From: Adiantum capillus-veneris
Lineage: Eukaryota > Streptophyta > Polypodiopsida > Polypodiales > Pteridaceae
DNA: 64,000 nt
Assembly (NCBI GenBank): GCA_014529385.2
Contig: CM043953.1
Span: 72,543,872 to 72,607,871, forward strand
Direction of reading: 5' to 3'
Position numbers and translations under genes: made by a program. Positions 24,481-35,540 of this stretch are shown here, one piece after another. The stretch's first letter is position 1; each line of letters begins with the position of its first letter. Under the pieces are notes generated by a model. That model did no database searches. It was given only the letters and a program-made list of their open reading frames with translations, and had not been told where the DNA came from.

Positions 24481-25582
24481 GGCACGAAGAGCTAATAATG
24501 AAAATCAACATGAAGGATCACAGCTATAGAGACATTGCAAAAACACCAGTGCAAGAATTTAATTCAACCAGTGTAAATGAAAAAGAAATACCTGCTTGGA
24601 TGCAAACGAAAGCGCATGTCTGGATGTGTGGAGCATCTGATTGTGGCGACATAATCAAGAGGAATATGTTTTGGAAAGATCCGTAGAAGATGAGGCGTAT
24701 TTCGCAGAACCCTTCTCGGAACATTTATTTGAGCCATTTGGGTGGACTCAGATATTGTCAGCCTTGGACGTATGTGTTAACGAGTGCACACCTATAAAAT
24801 TTTATGACGAAGACGGATATGACCTGGTAACGTTGCAAATGGCTAGCGTCATCCTGGAGTCAGGATCGGAGAGCGAGGAACAAGAAGAACCACCACGTGA
24901 GACCGAGTGTAAAAGAATCATTGATGAGATATCTGTGGTGAACGATAGAAATCGAACGGAGGAGGAATTCACGGATTCACTAAGCTGTGACCTTCCATCA
25001 CTGAACGATGAAATCCAACTGATAGAGGCTGATGATGAAAGATCAAGTGCATCAGAGACGAATAGGAAATACAGGTCGAGGCAAGACAGGTTTTACGAGT
25101 TTCCTAACCAAAAACCTAGTCGACAGGAGCGGTATAAATCCAAGAGAACGAGAAAATCGAGGGCGAATAAGCATAATCCGATGCCTTTTGTCAATGATAG
25201 AACGGGATATCTAAAGCTTGTCAAAGATGATGATTGTGTCAAAGACGAGGTCACTGGCCGGTTTATCAAAACTAAACCACGAAAAAACAACAAGAAGAAC
25301 AGACATGAAAAGCAAACAACTAAGTCACAGGAAAGGGGGACAACAGGGTCTGGAATGACCAAAACAGAGAGGAAAACGGAATACAATAAGCTCAAGCGAA
25401 CCCTTAGAGACATATGGACGACTGACTTTGAAACAAATGAGGACACGAATTCTGACAAGATGGATGCACCATCCCATTATAAGAAGTATATCGTACAAGA
25501 TAGAAAAATCATAGTGCAACAACCAATGAGAGAATTGAAGGAACCGGGTACATCGTACGACGGTCCTGAGAAAGCCAAATGA
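24481..25582 (+). pseudogene. Acidic/basic linker between protease and RT
   Basis: A 313-codon frame at 24641-25582. The first half is acidic (ESGSESEEQEEPPRE) and the second half very basic with Lys/Arg runs (RKNNKKNRHEKQ). No enzyme motif. It joins protease to RT and may bind nucleic acid. It is long for a Ty3 linker. Confidence 0.6.
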
Positions 25583-27249
25583 ATAGATCTAGCGGAGCCA
25601 AGAGAAGATCCAAAACCTGCATATATTGCCACGGATCTTACTGAAGAGGCAAAAAAGCTTTTGGTAGCTACTCTTAAACAGTATAGAGATGTGTTTTCAT
25701 GGTCATACAAAGATCTTAAGGGTGTGGATCCAAGTATCTGTCAACACACAATACCCCTTAACAATGATGCCAAACCCAGCAGACAACGTCCCTATACTTA
25801 CAATGAAACGTTTGCGAAAAAGATCAAGGAGGAGATAGATAAACTTAAGGAAGCAGAGTTTATTTACGAAATTGAGCACACCGATTGGGTTGCACTGATT
25901 GTGGTGGTTTCGAAGAAAAACAGAAAGTTAAGAGTGTGCGTCAATCTCAAGAAAGTAAACGCTGCTACGATTCGGGACAACTATCCCCTACCCATTACTG
26001 ATCATGTAATAGAAAGGGTGGCAGGCAAAGAGGCTTATAGTTTTTTAGATGGATTTTCGGGTTACAACCAACTCGCAATAAACCAGAGGATCAACACAAA
26101 ATGGCTTTCGCAAGTGAATGGGATATTTTTGCATTCCGAGTAATGGATTTTGGCTTAACAAATGCACCAGCCACATTTCAAAAGCTGATGGGTCATGCTT
26201 TGAAAGAATATCTAAGACAATTTTTGGAAATTTACATGGATGACCTGTGCGTTCACTCTCTTGTAAGATTGGAGCACATAGAGCACTTGACCAAGGTGTT
26301 CGAAAAATGCAGACTGTATCGGATTTTCCTGAATCCAGAGAAATGTGTCTTCATGGTAAGACATAGCAAAATATTGGGACATATAGTGTCCAAAAACGGT
26401 ATTTCGACAGACATGGAGAAGATCAGCGTCATTGTTGATCTACCATGACCAATAAAGGTGAAAGAGGTACAGGCATTTATGGGCCATTGTGGATATTATC
26501 GCATATTTATTTACTCATACGCTATAATTGCAAAACCACTTTACGCACTCATAACTAAATTTGAGTGGACGGATGAGTGCGAGAAAGCTTTTCAAACGTT
26601 GAAGTAGAGATTAATTTTCGCTCCAATTTTGAAGGCTCCGGATTGGGAAAAGATATTTCACATCCATGTAGATGCATCAGCGTATGCAAGAGGATGCATC
26701 CTTGCACAACCTGGAGAGAACAACATGGATTTTCCAATAAGTTACACCAGTAGACAACTAAACAATGCAGAGAAGAATTACACGACAACCGAAAGGGAGG
26801 GATTGGGTATGGTCTATGCGGTGAAAAAGTTTAGACACTACTTACTTTCCAATAAATTTGTATTCTTCGTTGATCACCAAGCACTGATGTACTTAGTAAA
26901 CAAACCTTGCAGTACGGGGAGAATTGTTCGGTGGTTCATCATACTGCTTGAGTTTGACTTCACGGTAGTAGTCAAAAAAGGAACTACACACCAAAGAGCG
27001 GATCATTTATTTAGAATGATGCATGGAGAAAACCTTGTAGGAGTTGATGATGATTTACCAGATGCATATCTTTTCAACATAGAAATGGTTCCAAGATGGA
27101 GTGAGGATGTAATTCCTTTGCTGACTATCGGGTCATTGAATGTGACAAGACAACCATCTACCATTGCAACATCCAGATCATTGGTAATGTTGGTGGGTAG
27201 GCTATACAAACAGGGATCGGATAAAATCCTTAGGCTTTGTGTTGAATAG
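25583..27249 (+). pseudogene. Ty3 reverse transcriptase and RNase H
   Basis: RT motifs in order: QHTIPLNNDAKPSRQRPY, KLRVCVNLKKVNAATIRDNYP, YSFLDGFSGYNQ, FGLTNAPATFQKLM, the catalytic YMDDL at about 26235, then LGHIVSKNGI. RNase H: VDASAYARGCILAQ, TTEREGLGMVYAVKKFRHYL, DHQALMYLVN. The frame changes near 26110, and stops fall at 26446-26448 and 26605-26607. RT would copy the element RNA and RNase H would remove it. Active-site residues remain, so loss is by truncating mutations only. Confidence 0.9.
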
Positions 27250-27830
27250 AGTGAACGGGAATTGTACCTAAACCAAGCTCATGTACAAACAACGGGGATT
27301 CGCAATGGGCATGCACAGATGTATCAGAGATTGATGAGAATGGGTGTATATTGGCCGAAAATGCGACATAGTGTTCATATTCATGTCAAATCTTGCGCTA
27401 AATGCACGTTTCAAAAGACAATAGAGCATGCGACTCTATTCAGATTATCTGTCGCACCCCGATGGAGTAACTACATTGTTGAATACCTCACCACAAGGAT
27501 ACTGCCTGAGGGGATGAGTAGATCACGAATCAAAACGATCATGAAAGAGGTAGAAAACTATGTACTGATTGAGGACACTCTTTACAAGAGGGGAAAAGAC
27601 AATCAATTGAGAATGTGCACGACTGAAGAGGAATACATTCCTATCTTAGAGCAAGCACATGGTGGACAAGCTGGTGGACATTTCTCGGCTGAAAAAACGG
27701 CCAAAGCAATTCTTATTGCAGGCATATGGTGGCCTACACTATTCATGGACGTTGAAGAGTTTGTGAAACGATGTGACGATTGCCAGAAAACAAAAAATCC
27801 TAGAGCACGAGACGATATGGCGGCCCTTAA
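27070..27830 (+). repeat. Tandemly duplicated H2C2 zinc-binding module
   Basis: Module 1 (about 27088-27420) and module 2 (about 27456-27800) each run: PRWS, a 60-residue spacer, LYK(Q/R)G, then an H2C2-type finger. Finger 1 has QAHVQTTGIRNGHAQ and SCAKCTFQK. Finger 2 has QAHGGQAGGHFSAEKT and RCDDCQKTK. Normal integrase has a single such finger. Confidence 0.7.
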
Positions 27831-28770
27831 GACCAATGATGGGAGCAAGAGCGTTTGCGAAATGGGGAATAGATTTTGTAGGACCGATAGCGCCTCCGGG
27901 ATATAAAACGCATGCTCAATACATTATTGTGACAACAGATTATCTAACAAAATGGGTGGAAGCTAAAGCAACAACCAAAAATCATGCAAAAACGACAGCA
28001 CAATTTTAGTATGAGAACATTTTCACCAGATATGGCTTACCTATTGAGCTAGTGAGCGATAGAGGAACTCATTTCATCAATGAAGTGATCGAATCCCTAT
28101 TGGATGAATTCATGGTAATTCACAAGAAATCCGCTCCCTATCACCCACAAGCGAACGGCCAAGCAGAAAGTACGAATAAAATTCTCATGACAATTCTCAC
28201 CAAAATTGTCGGCGGATCGCGAGTTGACTGGGATCAAAAGCTGCATTCAGCTTTATGGACATATAGAGTAGCTTACAAAACGTCAATCAGAACAACTCCG
28301 TTCAACATGGTTTATGGAATTCAAGCGATTTTTCCACTTGAATTCCTTATTCCCACGCTTCGAGTCGCTAAACAATTAGAATGGACGGGCCATGAATTAT
28401 CCAATCAGGTAGATGTCCTGGAAAAACTGGATGAAACTAGATTGAGAGCCGTTGCATCAATCTACGCGAAAAAACGAAACATGAAATCATTCTTTGATCA
28501 ACATGTTATCAGCAAGGAATTTTCTACTGGGTATTACGTCTTAATGTATACCCTGAAACAACATTCTCGGAAACTCAAAAAGCGAGGAAATGGACCCTAT
28601 GTGATTCATGACATATCATCTAGTGGTGCCATTAAACTTGCGACATTAGAGGGAGAGGAAATGCCTAACTGGATTAGTGGTTGCAGATTAAAGAAATACC
28701 ACATACCACTCACCACAGAGATGCTTGCCAAAATACACGCTACGAAAGAGCGCAAGATTTCAGAGGCTTA
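27250..28770 (+). pseudogene. Ty3 integrase
   Basis: After the zinc modules comes the catalytic core: AKWGIDFVGPIAPPG (first Asp), LVSDRGTHFINE (second Asp) and HPQANGQAESTNK (Glu). The C-terminal part has YHPQANGQAES followed by DWDQKLHSALWTYRVAYKT and a chromatin-side domain ending CRLKKYHIPLTTEML. A frame shift lies near 27845, and TAG at 28007-28009 stops the core. It would insert the DNA copy with the 5-bp target duplication seen here. No chromodomain is visible. Confidence 0.9.
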
Positions 28771-28812
28771 GCAGTTCATACAATACTGTCAAAGGCACTC
28801 TGACAACTTTGA

Positions 28813-30058
28813 TGGCAAATCAGGTACCTGCGGGGGCATTGGTCTCCACATCTGACGATGCCACCGTAGTGAACACTATAGCGGCACTAAAGCCAGTGCC
28901 GAACTACAGATTCAGAAGCAGATAAGTGACATGCTGTTAAAAGAAAAATAAGATCTGTTTTTTCAACAAAAAATCAAAGCTGACAAAGCTCAGACTCAAC
29001 CACAACTGTTGCCCGGACAACAAGTGCCAGATTTGCCTAGAACATTACACCAAGGGCAACAGGAGCATGAATTTGAAGGGCCCGATCTGGATATAAGAGA
29101 TGAGCTCAATGAGAGCATCCAGGACATGCCATAGGGGTCAGCAAAGGAGTACATGCTCTATGAAAAGAAGATACTGGAGTTAGCAGCCTTGGCATACTTA
29201 CAACTAGAAGAGCAGGTGGAAGGATTCGGCCATGAGTACCTCCCGTTTCCTCTGCTATGCCATGAAGCGATTTTGTGGAAAGAAAAGATGCGGCCAGCCT
29301 TGCCACGAAACAAAGATGGGGGTTACGAAGGCATTGCACTAACAACGAAAGAAGCTCAGATGCTTGTCGATGACCACCCCAAGTGGAGGCAGAAGTGGTT
29401 GGACAAAAGGCCACAGGATCTAACAAATTACCACAACGCTCCTCAACATGTACAAATAGATTCTACATTCTGCCCAGTCCCTCGAAGACGCACTTGGAAA
29501 GACTTCTTCACATGGAAGGGGTCAAGGCCTGCAAAAGCTAAATTACCCGGTTTTGACAGCGCAGCAACTCCCTACGGTGGCCTACATGGTCAGCACACTG
29601 AATTCGACAGTCACATTGCTGCGGGATGTCCCCGACTTGGCGAAATGTTAGTAAAGATAGCCCGGATGATCGTCACCTGCATCCAGGTGTTTAAAGACTA
29701 TGAAGGCGACGATCATCCGTGGAATCTATTCTTGGAAGGACACAGAGGCATCTATTGGAATCTACAGGATTCCCCTCCACGACACATCTCGATGACCATG
29801 TACTCCAGGCTAATGTACCTACCATCACACTACTTGCAGACATTTGAAGAGGCCTTCGTCACAGGATTCTTTGAAATTGACTCAAGGATTTTCCATCCTA
29901 TGGCGAAGGACCTCAAGGCAAGGTACGTAGCATACCAACACACGTTATTTGAAAATCCATTGAGACAGCATCAAGAAGCCCTGAAAGCCGTCTTGCGAAC
30001 AAGAATTTTTTCAGCGACACTTGCTTCATTGGAGCCACATCAATGGCCAAAGCACTGA
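28813..30058 (+). pseudogene. Extra sense ORF (ORF3) between integrase and 3' LTR, unknown function
   Basis: From ATG 28813 a coding frame of about 415 codons can be followed to TGA 30056-30058. It has one frame shift near 28915 and stops at about 28951 (TAA) and 29132 (TAG); the last 301 codons are open. Early part: Gln-rich. Then KILELAALAYLQLEEQVEGF, FPLLCHEAILW, many Trp/Pro/His residues, DYEGDDHPWNLFLEGHRGIY and PHQWPKH at the end. I see no signal peptide or membrane segment, so it does not look like an envelope. It starts only about 40 bp after the integrase end and stops about 25 bp before the polypurine tract. Family unknown. Confidence 0.65.
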
Positions 30059-30082
30059 CCCTACACGAGGGCGTGCAAGGAT

Positions 30083-30096
30083 AAGGAAGGGGGGAG
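30083..30096 (+). other. Polypurine tract
   Basis: AAGGAAGGGGGGAG lies directly before the 3' LTR start TGTTTGA. It is the usual plus-strand primer. Confidence 0.9.
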
Positions 30097-31007
30097 TGTT
30101 TGATGGACGAAGCAACAAGCGGCCGTTTCTAGAGAAGGATCATATTTTTTTGAGAAACCATAGTAAAATTCTTTTGTAGAGAAGCATCTCTAAGCCGGGA
30201 ATTTGTCAAAGGATGTATGATTATTCTTATGGGAGCAATTGTATATTAGAGAGCCAATTAGAAGTTTGGGAGCTTATGGGCGGACAAGCCATTTTGTAAA
30301 GACCTAATCTATAAAGGTCATTTTTTGTAAGTTTGAGGATGATCTTTAATGGAGAACTGAGAAGACATCGTACGTTTGAGAGCTCCTTCTTGTTCAAACT
30401 TGTAATCTTCACCATTGCGGCTACGGCAATCCAAATTCAGATTTGATTATTGCATTGTGTTCCTCTCATCTTGCTCTTTAATTCAAGTGTAATCATTCAA
30501 GATTCGGTGTAGGTTTTCAACTACGAGTTTGAGGCCTTAAATCGCTGTTTTGAGTGTCTATATGCGTGTTTTATGTTGTTTTGACCCTAGGAGGGGCTTT
30601 AGGGACCCTAAAACGACCCATTAGGATCACATGTTCGCTATTTTTACTGACTTTGGGACGAACGATCGCGATCGTTGTACCTCTTCAGAATGCTATGACA
30701 GTGATAGGACATGTTCCTAATAATCCCCTGTAGCTTCCCTTCAAGTTTCGTGCGATTCCGATATGATTTGCATGGTAAACGGGCGTGATGACTGGAGAGC
30801 TGTGTAGGAGGACATAGGCAGATTACTTGGCAGTAATGCGTTTGATTCGCTTGTAGAGTTAGTAGTTGCATCTCTTCGAGTTCACTTCATTAGGAATGAC
30901 ACCCTAGTGAGTTTCCATGCCTCATCCGATTTGCTTCCCCTGTATTGATAAATATGTTGATTCTTGAGAGCTATGCTATGGACGTCCATCTTGGCAACCC
31001 GCAAACA
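30097..31007 (+). repeat. 3' LTR
   Basis: 911 bp, about 95 percent identical to the 5' LTR by hand alignment, no gaps. The last 25 bp differ most (CGTCGCGGGGAC against CATCTTGGCAAC). Confidence 0.95.
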
Positions 31008-31012
31008 ACCAA
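31008..31012. other. Right target-site duplication ACCAA
   Basis: Repeats 17795-17799. The neighbouring tandem copy of the target reads AGACATCAAGTCC, matching the joined flanks AGACACCAAGTCC. Confidence 0.9.
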
Positions 31013-31320
31013 GTCCAATGCGAGATCCATATTGGAGAAATATTTCTATCAACACGCTCAATGAGACAACGTTCAAATGCCAACTAGTGAGCATTATCAT
31101 TGGCAAGTGCACAAAATAGACAACTATCAAAAATAGACAACCAATGGTCATATTCTTTTACCAACTCACTTAAAGACATCAAGTCCAATGCGAGATCCAT
31201 ATTGGAGAAATATTTCTATCAACACGCTCAAAGAGACAACATTCAAATGCCAACTAGTGAGCATAGTCATTGGCAAGTACACAAAATAGACAACTATCAA
31301 AAAATCTTTAGACCATACTG
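31013..31320. repeat. Tandem repeat unit hit by the Ty3 element, plus its intact neighbour
   Basis: GTCCAATGCGAGATCCATAT occurs at about 31013 and about 31183, with closely similar sequence through AGACAACTATCAAAAA in both. The period is about 170 bp once the Ty3 element is removed. Confidence 0.85.
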
Positions 31321-31399
31321 ATCATACGATAGCATTGAATCATCTTTTTCACAAACATACATAACAATGACACAATGTCAAAAAGGACAATGAAAAAAC

Positions 31400-31840
31400 A
31401 ATAAATATGAGTAACTAATCCACATAAACGCTTATATTGTAAATTCTTCTTCTTTAAATTTCTTGGATGCTCTAAAAAATATTAGTCTCATCGTTTATAA
31501 GTAGAGATCTCTTCTGAGGTAGTATAATATAAACAATTGGAAAAATACAAAGACACTTTGTAGCTAAAACATGTGGCCTTGTACCATATTGAAGCTCTTC
31601 ATAAAATACAATTCACATTATAAAATACTTAACATGAGTAACTAACCCACTGTATAAAGTACATGTATCATATGGCATCTTTCATGGAAGTTTCACATAA
31701 CAAAATGTTTGTCATTATAAGTAGAGGTCTTTTGAGGAAGTATGATATAATCCATCAGGAAAATGCAACAAAACTCTGTAGCCAAAACTCTTGCACCTGC
31801 ACCATATTGAAATTCACCATAAGATGAAAACTGATGTTAA
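31400..31840. repeat. Diverged 220-bp tandem duplication
   Basis: ATGAGTAACTAA(T/C)CCAC and ATAAGTAGAG(A/G)TCT and CCATATTGAA each occur twice, about 220 bp apart. No gene seen. Confidence 0.6.
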
Positions 31841-31940
31841 TTAAGAATTTAAAGCTTACAAGTTTCAGAATTTACGAAAGGACATAATTATGAAAAGGAA
31901 ATGAAGAAAAAATATATACCTCAAAAATCAAACTTGCATA

Positions 31941-34250
31941 TTATCCATCCCCATTCATCCTACAAAAAAAACTCAAGCATGTCAGGATGACTTTGAGCAT
32001 ATAATATAATTTAACTAAAAATAGCCATCCGCACAAGATCAAATTACCTTTCACATTCTTCAAATAATCAGTAAAGACCTTATAATCAATAGCATCAAGC
32101 ACATATTTTCTTGTTGTGGCATCATAATCCAAGTGCGCTGTAGCAATTATGGAATCCAAAGATACCGCTTGATTGTCCACTAAATCATATGTGTAGCTTC
32201 TTCTACCCTTGTCCACTTGATACCATGATAGATGAACCTCCACATTAGGAGGACTATCTAGAAGATCAAAAGGACCACGAGTCTCTTTGAAACTACCTCC
32301 TAGCTTCCTTCTCATGCTCACGACTCTTCCCAAGTACCATGTCCCTTTGCTTACTCCTTGACTAGTACTTGCAAATGGACCACGATTTTTCTCCTTTGCA
32401 CTGTCTTCCATTGTTGTCTTCTCAAACAAAACAACACAATCTAATCCGATTACAAGACATGTGCATGTATCTATTTGAGTCTTCTTTTCCAATGAGAAAA
32501 GAACTTTTGTTTTTACCCTTGTGAGCCTATCCTTCGACATGTAGGATTCCCATTTAGATGGCTTACAAGAGTGCTTTTGCATATGGTCTTTGAATCAATC
32601 AAAACAAGAGACGAGATTTCTTTCACTCCACTCTCCTCTTCATCAATAAGACAATCCAATGTATGGCGGAGTTCACTTTCAGCCATGATAATGTTCTCAT
32701 CCTCAGTATGCTCATCAACTTGAGTGGATGAGTCGTCTTCATTGTCATTGTCAATGTCATCAACACTAAGAAGATAGGAGAGATCACACTCTGTCCATGC
32801 ATCATTACACCAATCTTTATGTTGCATACCTAGTGTTGAACACAACATCTTCGCTTACGATAAACCCTCTTTTAGAGCGCTAATCATATTTCCATCACTC
32901 TGTACACTACTATAATCACCGAGATTAGCTAATGAAACACCTGCTAAATGATTCATCTGAAAACAGATATTCTCTTGCTTTGCATGAGCCATAGGAAAAG
33001 CAAGAGATGATCCTGCTTGCATTTCAGCAATCCTATTTAGAGCACCTGCGCTACTCAACAAATCATAACCATCATAGCATCTCTCGTTTCTTATCATGCC
33101 TCCCACCTTGCTGAAGAAGTTCTCAAAAGAATCAGAACCTGTGGAGGAAACCTGCAACTGGCCATACTTGTCCCAGTGAAAGCCTTTATCAATAGGACGA
33201 CAAAATGGCAAGACAATTGAATGTCCAAAAAGGTTTCTCTACTTATAAAATTCTGCTTCAAAGAGTATGCTTCATGATCCATAATCCACATGCGCCATAG
33301 TCTAATCACAATGGAATATTATATAAGTATTTAAGCATGAGAGTTACTCCTTGATACTATTTAAAGCTCTAACATGTGACAATACAAAGGTACAAAATAA
33401 GATTGATGATGTAGGTACCTGAAAAAGAAAGACACCCTCCCAGCCGCTTTGACCCGATCAAATAAGTTGAGAGAAGGAGATAAAAAGATATCAATGTATG
33501 ATGAGACTATCGATAGGTACATCTCCGTAGCAAGTGTTCGCTCTCGACGTATAGTGGATTGGGTCCGTGACAAGCTTAAGAAATTTTGGACATTGCGGCT
33601 TGCTATTCTTTGTGCGGACCTCCAATTTTGGCGATCTTTTCTTTCAATGTCACCTTGTTGAAGACCATGCTCCTCAACCTTGAAAGTTTGATATACAAGA
33701 GCTACATGATTCAAAGTAGCCATGTCTTGGCCAAGCTGGACTAATCTTCTAGATGCATTATCAAGAGGATTAATCAATTTCTTTCCATTGTGAATGAAAT
33801 CTGAATCATCCAAACCAGAAATAGAGCCATCAATCTCAACGGAAGCTGTGAAAGGCCAAGGTTGCCATGACATTGATAATCTATTTCCTAGAGATGATGT
33901 ATAATCCTCTGGCATAAGCTTTCTTTGCCTCGAGTCCCCTTCAGAAGCATGGCCAATTAAGGGACCCACAATGCTTCTCACAAATTTATTCCAATAGAGG
34001 GAGATTCCCATCCATTGCTCTTTGATAAACAAAGAATCAAACTTGTTGCATGTCAATTGAACTAAAACAACCAACTTTGGCAAGCAATCAATGAGGGGAT
34101 TTGCTATGAAGACTCTTGCATAATGTGCAATCACATTATTTTGAAAAGAGTCAATAATCACATTGTAACCCTCCTCTCCATTTCCAACAAGTACCACAAG
34201 TTTGGATTGCAAAAATGGTTTTCCTTTTTGCCACGAAATCCGAGTAGATG
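31941..34250 (-). pseudogene. Unknown spliced gene relic, possibly transposase-derived
   Basis: Read leftwards, the main exon (about 34250-33419) contains LVVLVGNGEEGYNVIIDSF, YWNKFVRSIVGPLIGH and LFDRVKAAGRVSFFF. A GT...AG intron (33418-33302, 117 bp) joins it in frame to LWRMWIMDHEAYSLKQNFIS. A shift near 33185 leads to STGSDSFENFFSKVGG and LNRIAEMQAG, then an acidic region, a TAA near 32865, and a shift near 32535 before SKDRLTRVKTKVLF. The last part has KGTWYLGRVVSMRRK and PPNVEVHLSWYQVDKG, which looks like a small beta-rich domain. The S-D-x-x-E-x-F-F pattern in the middle resembles the C-terminal part of P-element/THAP9-like families, but weakly. Unspliced shifts and stops make it a pseudogene. 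Confidence 0.45.
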
Positions 34251-34429
34251 ATCATCCCGTGCTACCCAACGAATCATCCCGTGCCCCGTTGCCACCTCAG
34301 CACCCTTGCATGCGTGGCTAAAAATCGCAGGCCTGCACCCCTCTTCCCTTAATCAAAAGCTGCAACCGTCGCTGTGCCCAGCTTTCGTACGACCTCGGGA
34401 AGTTGCGCTACAGTTTGCACACTACACAC

Positions 34430-34432
<3 letters not shown>
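34213..34432. other. Spacer
   Basis: A short direct repeat (GAATCATCCCGTGC near 34262, with a related CATCCCGTGC near 34251) and nothing else. Confidence 0.4.
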
Positions 34433-34511
<79 letters not shown>

Positions 34512-34520
34512 GGGGGGGGG
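34433..34520. repeat. Compound (GA)n-(G)n tract
   Basis: About 42 bp of GA, then about 45 G with a single A at 34511, then AAGAAGAAG. It has strong G-quadruplex potential on the + strand. Confidence 0.95.
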
Positions 34521-35262
34521 AAGAAGAAGAATCGCAGGATTCGCAGCAGCCTTGGTAGAGAAAAATAGAAAAATTTACCAAAATACCCCTCTAATTTGTG
34601 AAAATTCCCGAAATACCTCAAATTTCAAAAATTCCCAAAATACCCTAGTATCTATTTTGTTTGATTCTTTGAGATTTTCTAATCTTTATTCCTTTTTGAC
34701 AATTGAGATCCGTTTTTTTAGTGCTTAGCATGTAATTTATCACAAATTATATCGGAAAAAAAAGGCAATTATGTCTAAAATTAATGAAGCAATTCATCTC
34801 CAAAGCTTACATAACCAACTCAAAATTTCCTTTTAGCATCTTTTATGTTAGACAATTAGTCTCTTACAAAAAGCTACATAATATTTTATTTTTGAAGAAA
34901 TAATTTTCAAAATTTTGGTAATTCTCAAAATTTGTGAGGTACTTGGGGAATAATTTTCACAAAAAAGTAAGGACATTTTTCAATGTTTTGCGTTAGGTTT
35001 TAAGGTCTGAATTTAAAACCCAGACTTGCCAAAAACACTTTCCTTAACCAAAAAAGTTTTACGATCAAAATTTGAAGCATTTATCGTATTAAACCTAAAA
35101 CCCAAGCTTGCCAAAAACATTTTTGCTGACCCAAATAAATGAGGGCACCCTTCAATTTTTTTGGTTTCAAGATCAAAAGTTGGGCTTAAATATGAAGCAT
35201 TTGCCCATATTTATACTAAAACCTGTAAAATTTACACTAAGTATTTACTCTAAACGAAGGCG
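34521..35262. other. AT-rich degenerate repeats, no gene
   Basis: Short words such as AAATTCCCGAAATACC and AACCCAGACTTGCCAAAAAC recur in diverged form. Confidence 0.4.
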
Positions 35263-35349
35263 GACTATTTACAGAGGCGGACATTGACGAAGCTCTTCAG
35301 TACGGATGCTGGGCATTCTCGGACATGGATGATGATGATGATTTTTAGT
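35263..35349 (+). pseudogene. Possible terminal exon of an unknown gene
   Basis: After an acceptor-like CTATTTACAG the + frame reads ADIDEALQYGCWAFSDMDDDDDF and then TAG. It looks like the acidic C-terminus of a real protein, but I cannot name it and see no upstream exons. Confidence 0.25.
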
Positions 35350-35455
35350 CTTTCACTTTACTTCATTGTTTTTGGATTGGATCCCACCAAGATCGTATCA
35401 GTTTGGTCTCAGAAGTCATTTTGGCTTTTTGAAGACGTTTAATACAACATTTCAT

Positions 35456-35457
<2 letters not shown>

Positions 35458-35487
<30 letters not shown>
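35458..35487. repeat. (CT)n microsatellite
   Basis: About 28 bp of CT, just beyond the 3' side of the Lhca4 pseudogene. Confidence 0.9.
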
Positions 35488-35491
<4 letters not shown>

Positions 35492-35540
35492 GGCAGCAAC
35501 TTTACATAATAATAAAACGTATCATACACTAACAAATACT

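Larger units (their letters stand above)
17800..31007 (+). mobile_element. Full-length Ty3/gypsy LTR retrotransposon, 13.2 kb
   Basis: Two 911-bp LTRs start TGTTTGA and end GCAAACA, flanked by the 5-bp duplication ACCAA. By eye they differ at about 44 positions with no gaps, so about 95 percent identity. Inside are a primer site, a 1.6 kb leader, gag, protease, a long linker, RT, RNase H, integrase and an extra ORF, then a polypurine tract. Every coding region carries stops or frame shifts, so the copy cannot act alone. The RT-RNase H-integrase order puts it in Ty3/gypsy. The tRNA-Asp-like primer site is like that of Athila/Tat-type plant elements. Confidence 0.95.

Noticed and set aside
20286-28770. 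Stops in the Ty3 genes repaired by RNA editing
   Set aside because: Fern U-to-C editing acts in organelles, not on nuclear retrotransposon RNA. Decay explains the stops better.
28813-30058. Envelope gene of an endogenous retrovirus
   Set aside because: Position fits, but I see no signal peptide, membrane anchor or cleavage site, so the name is not supported.
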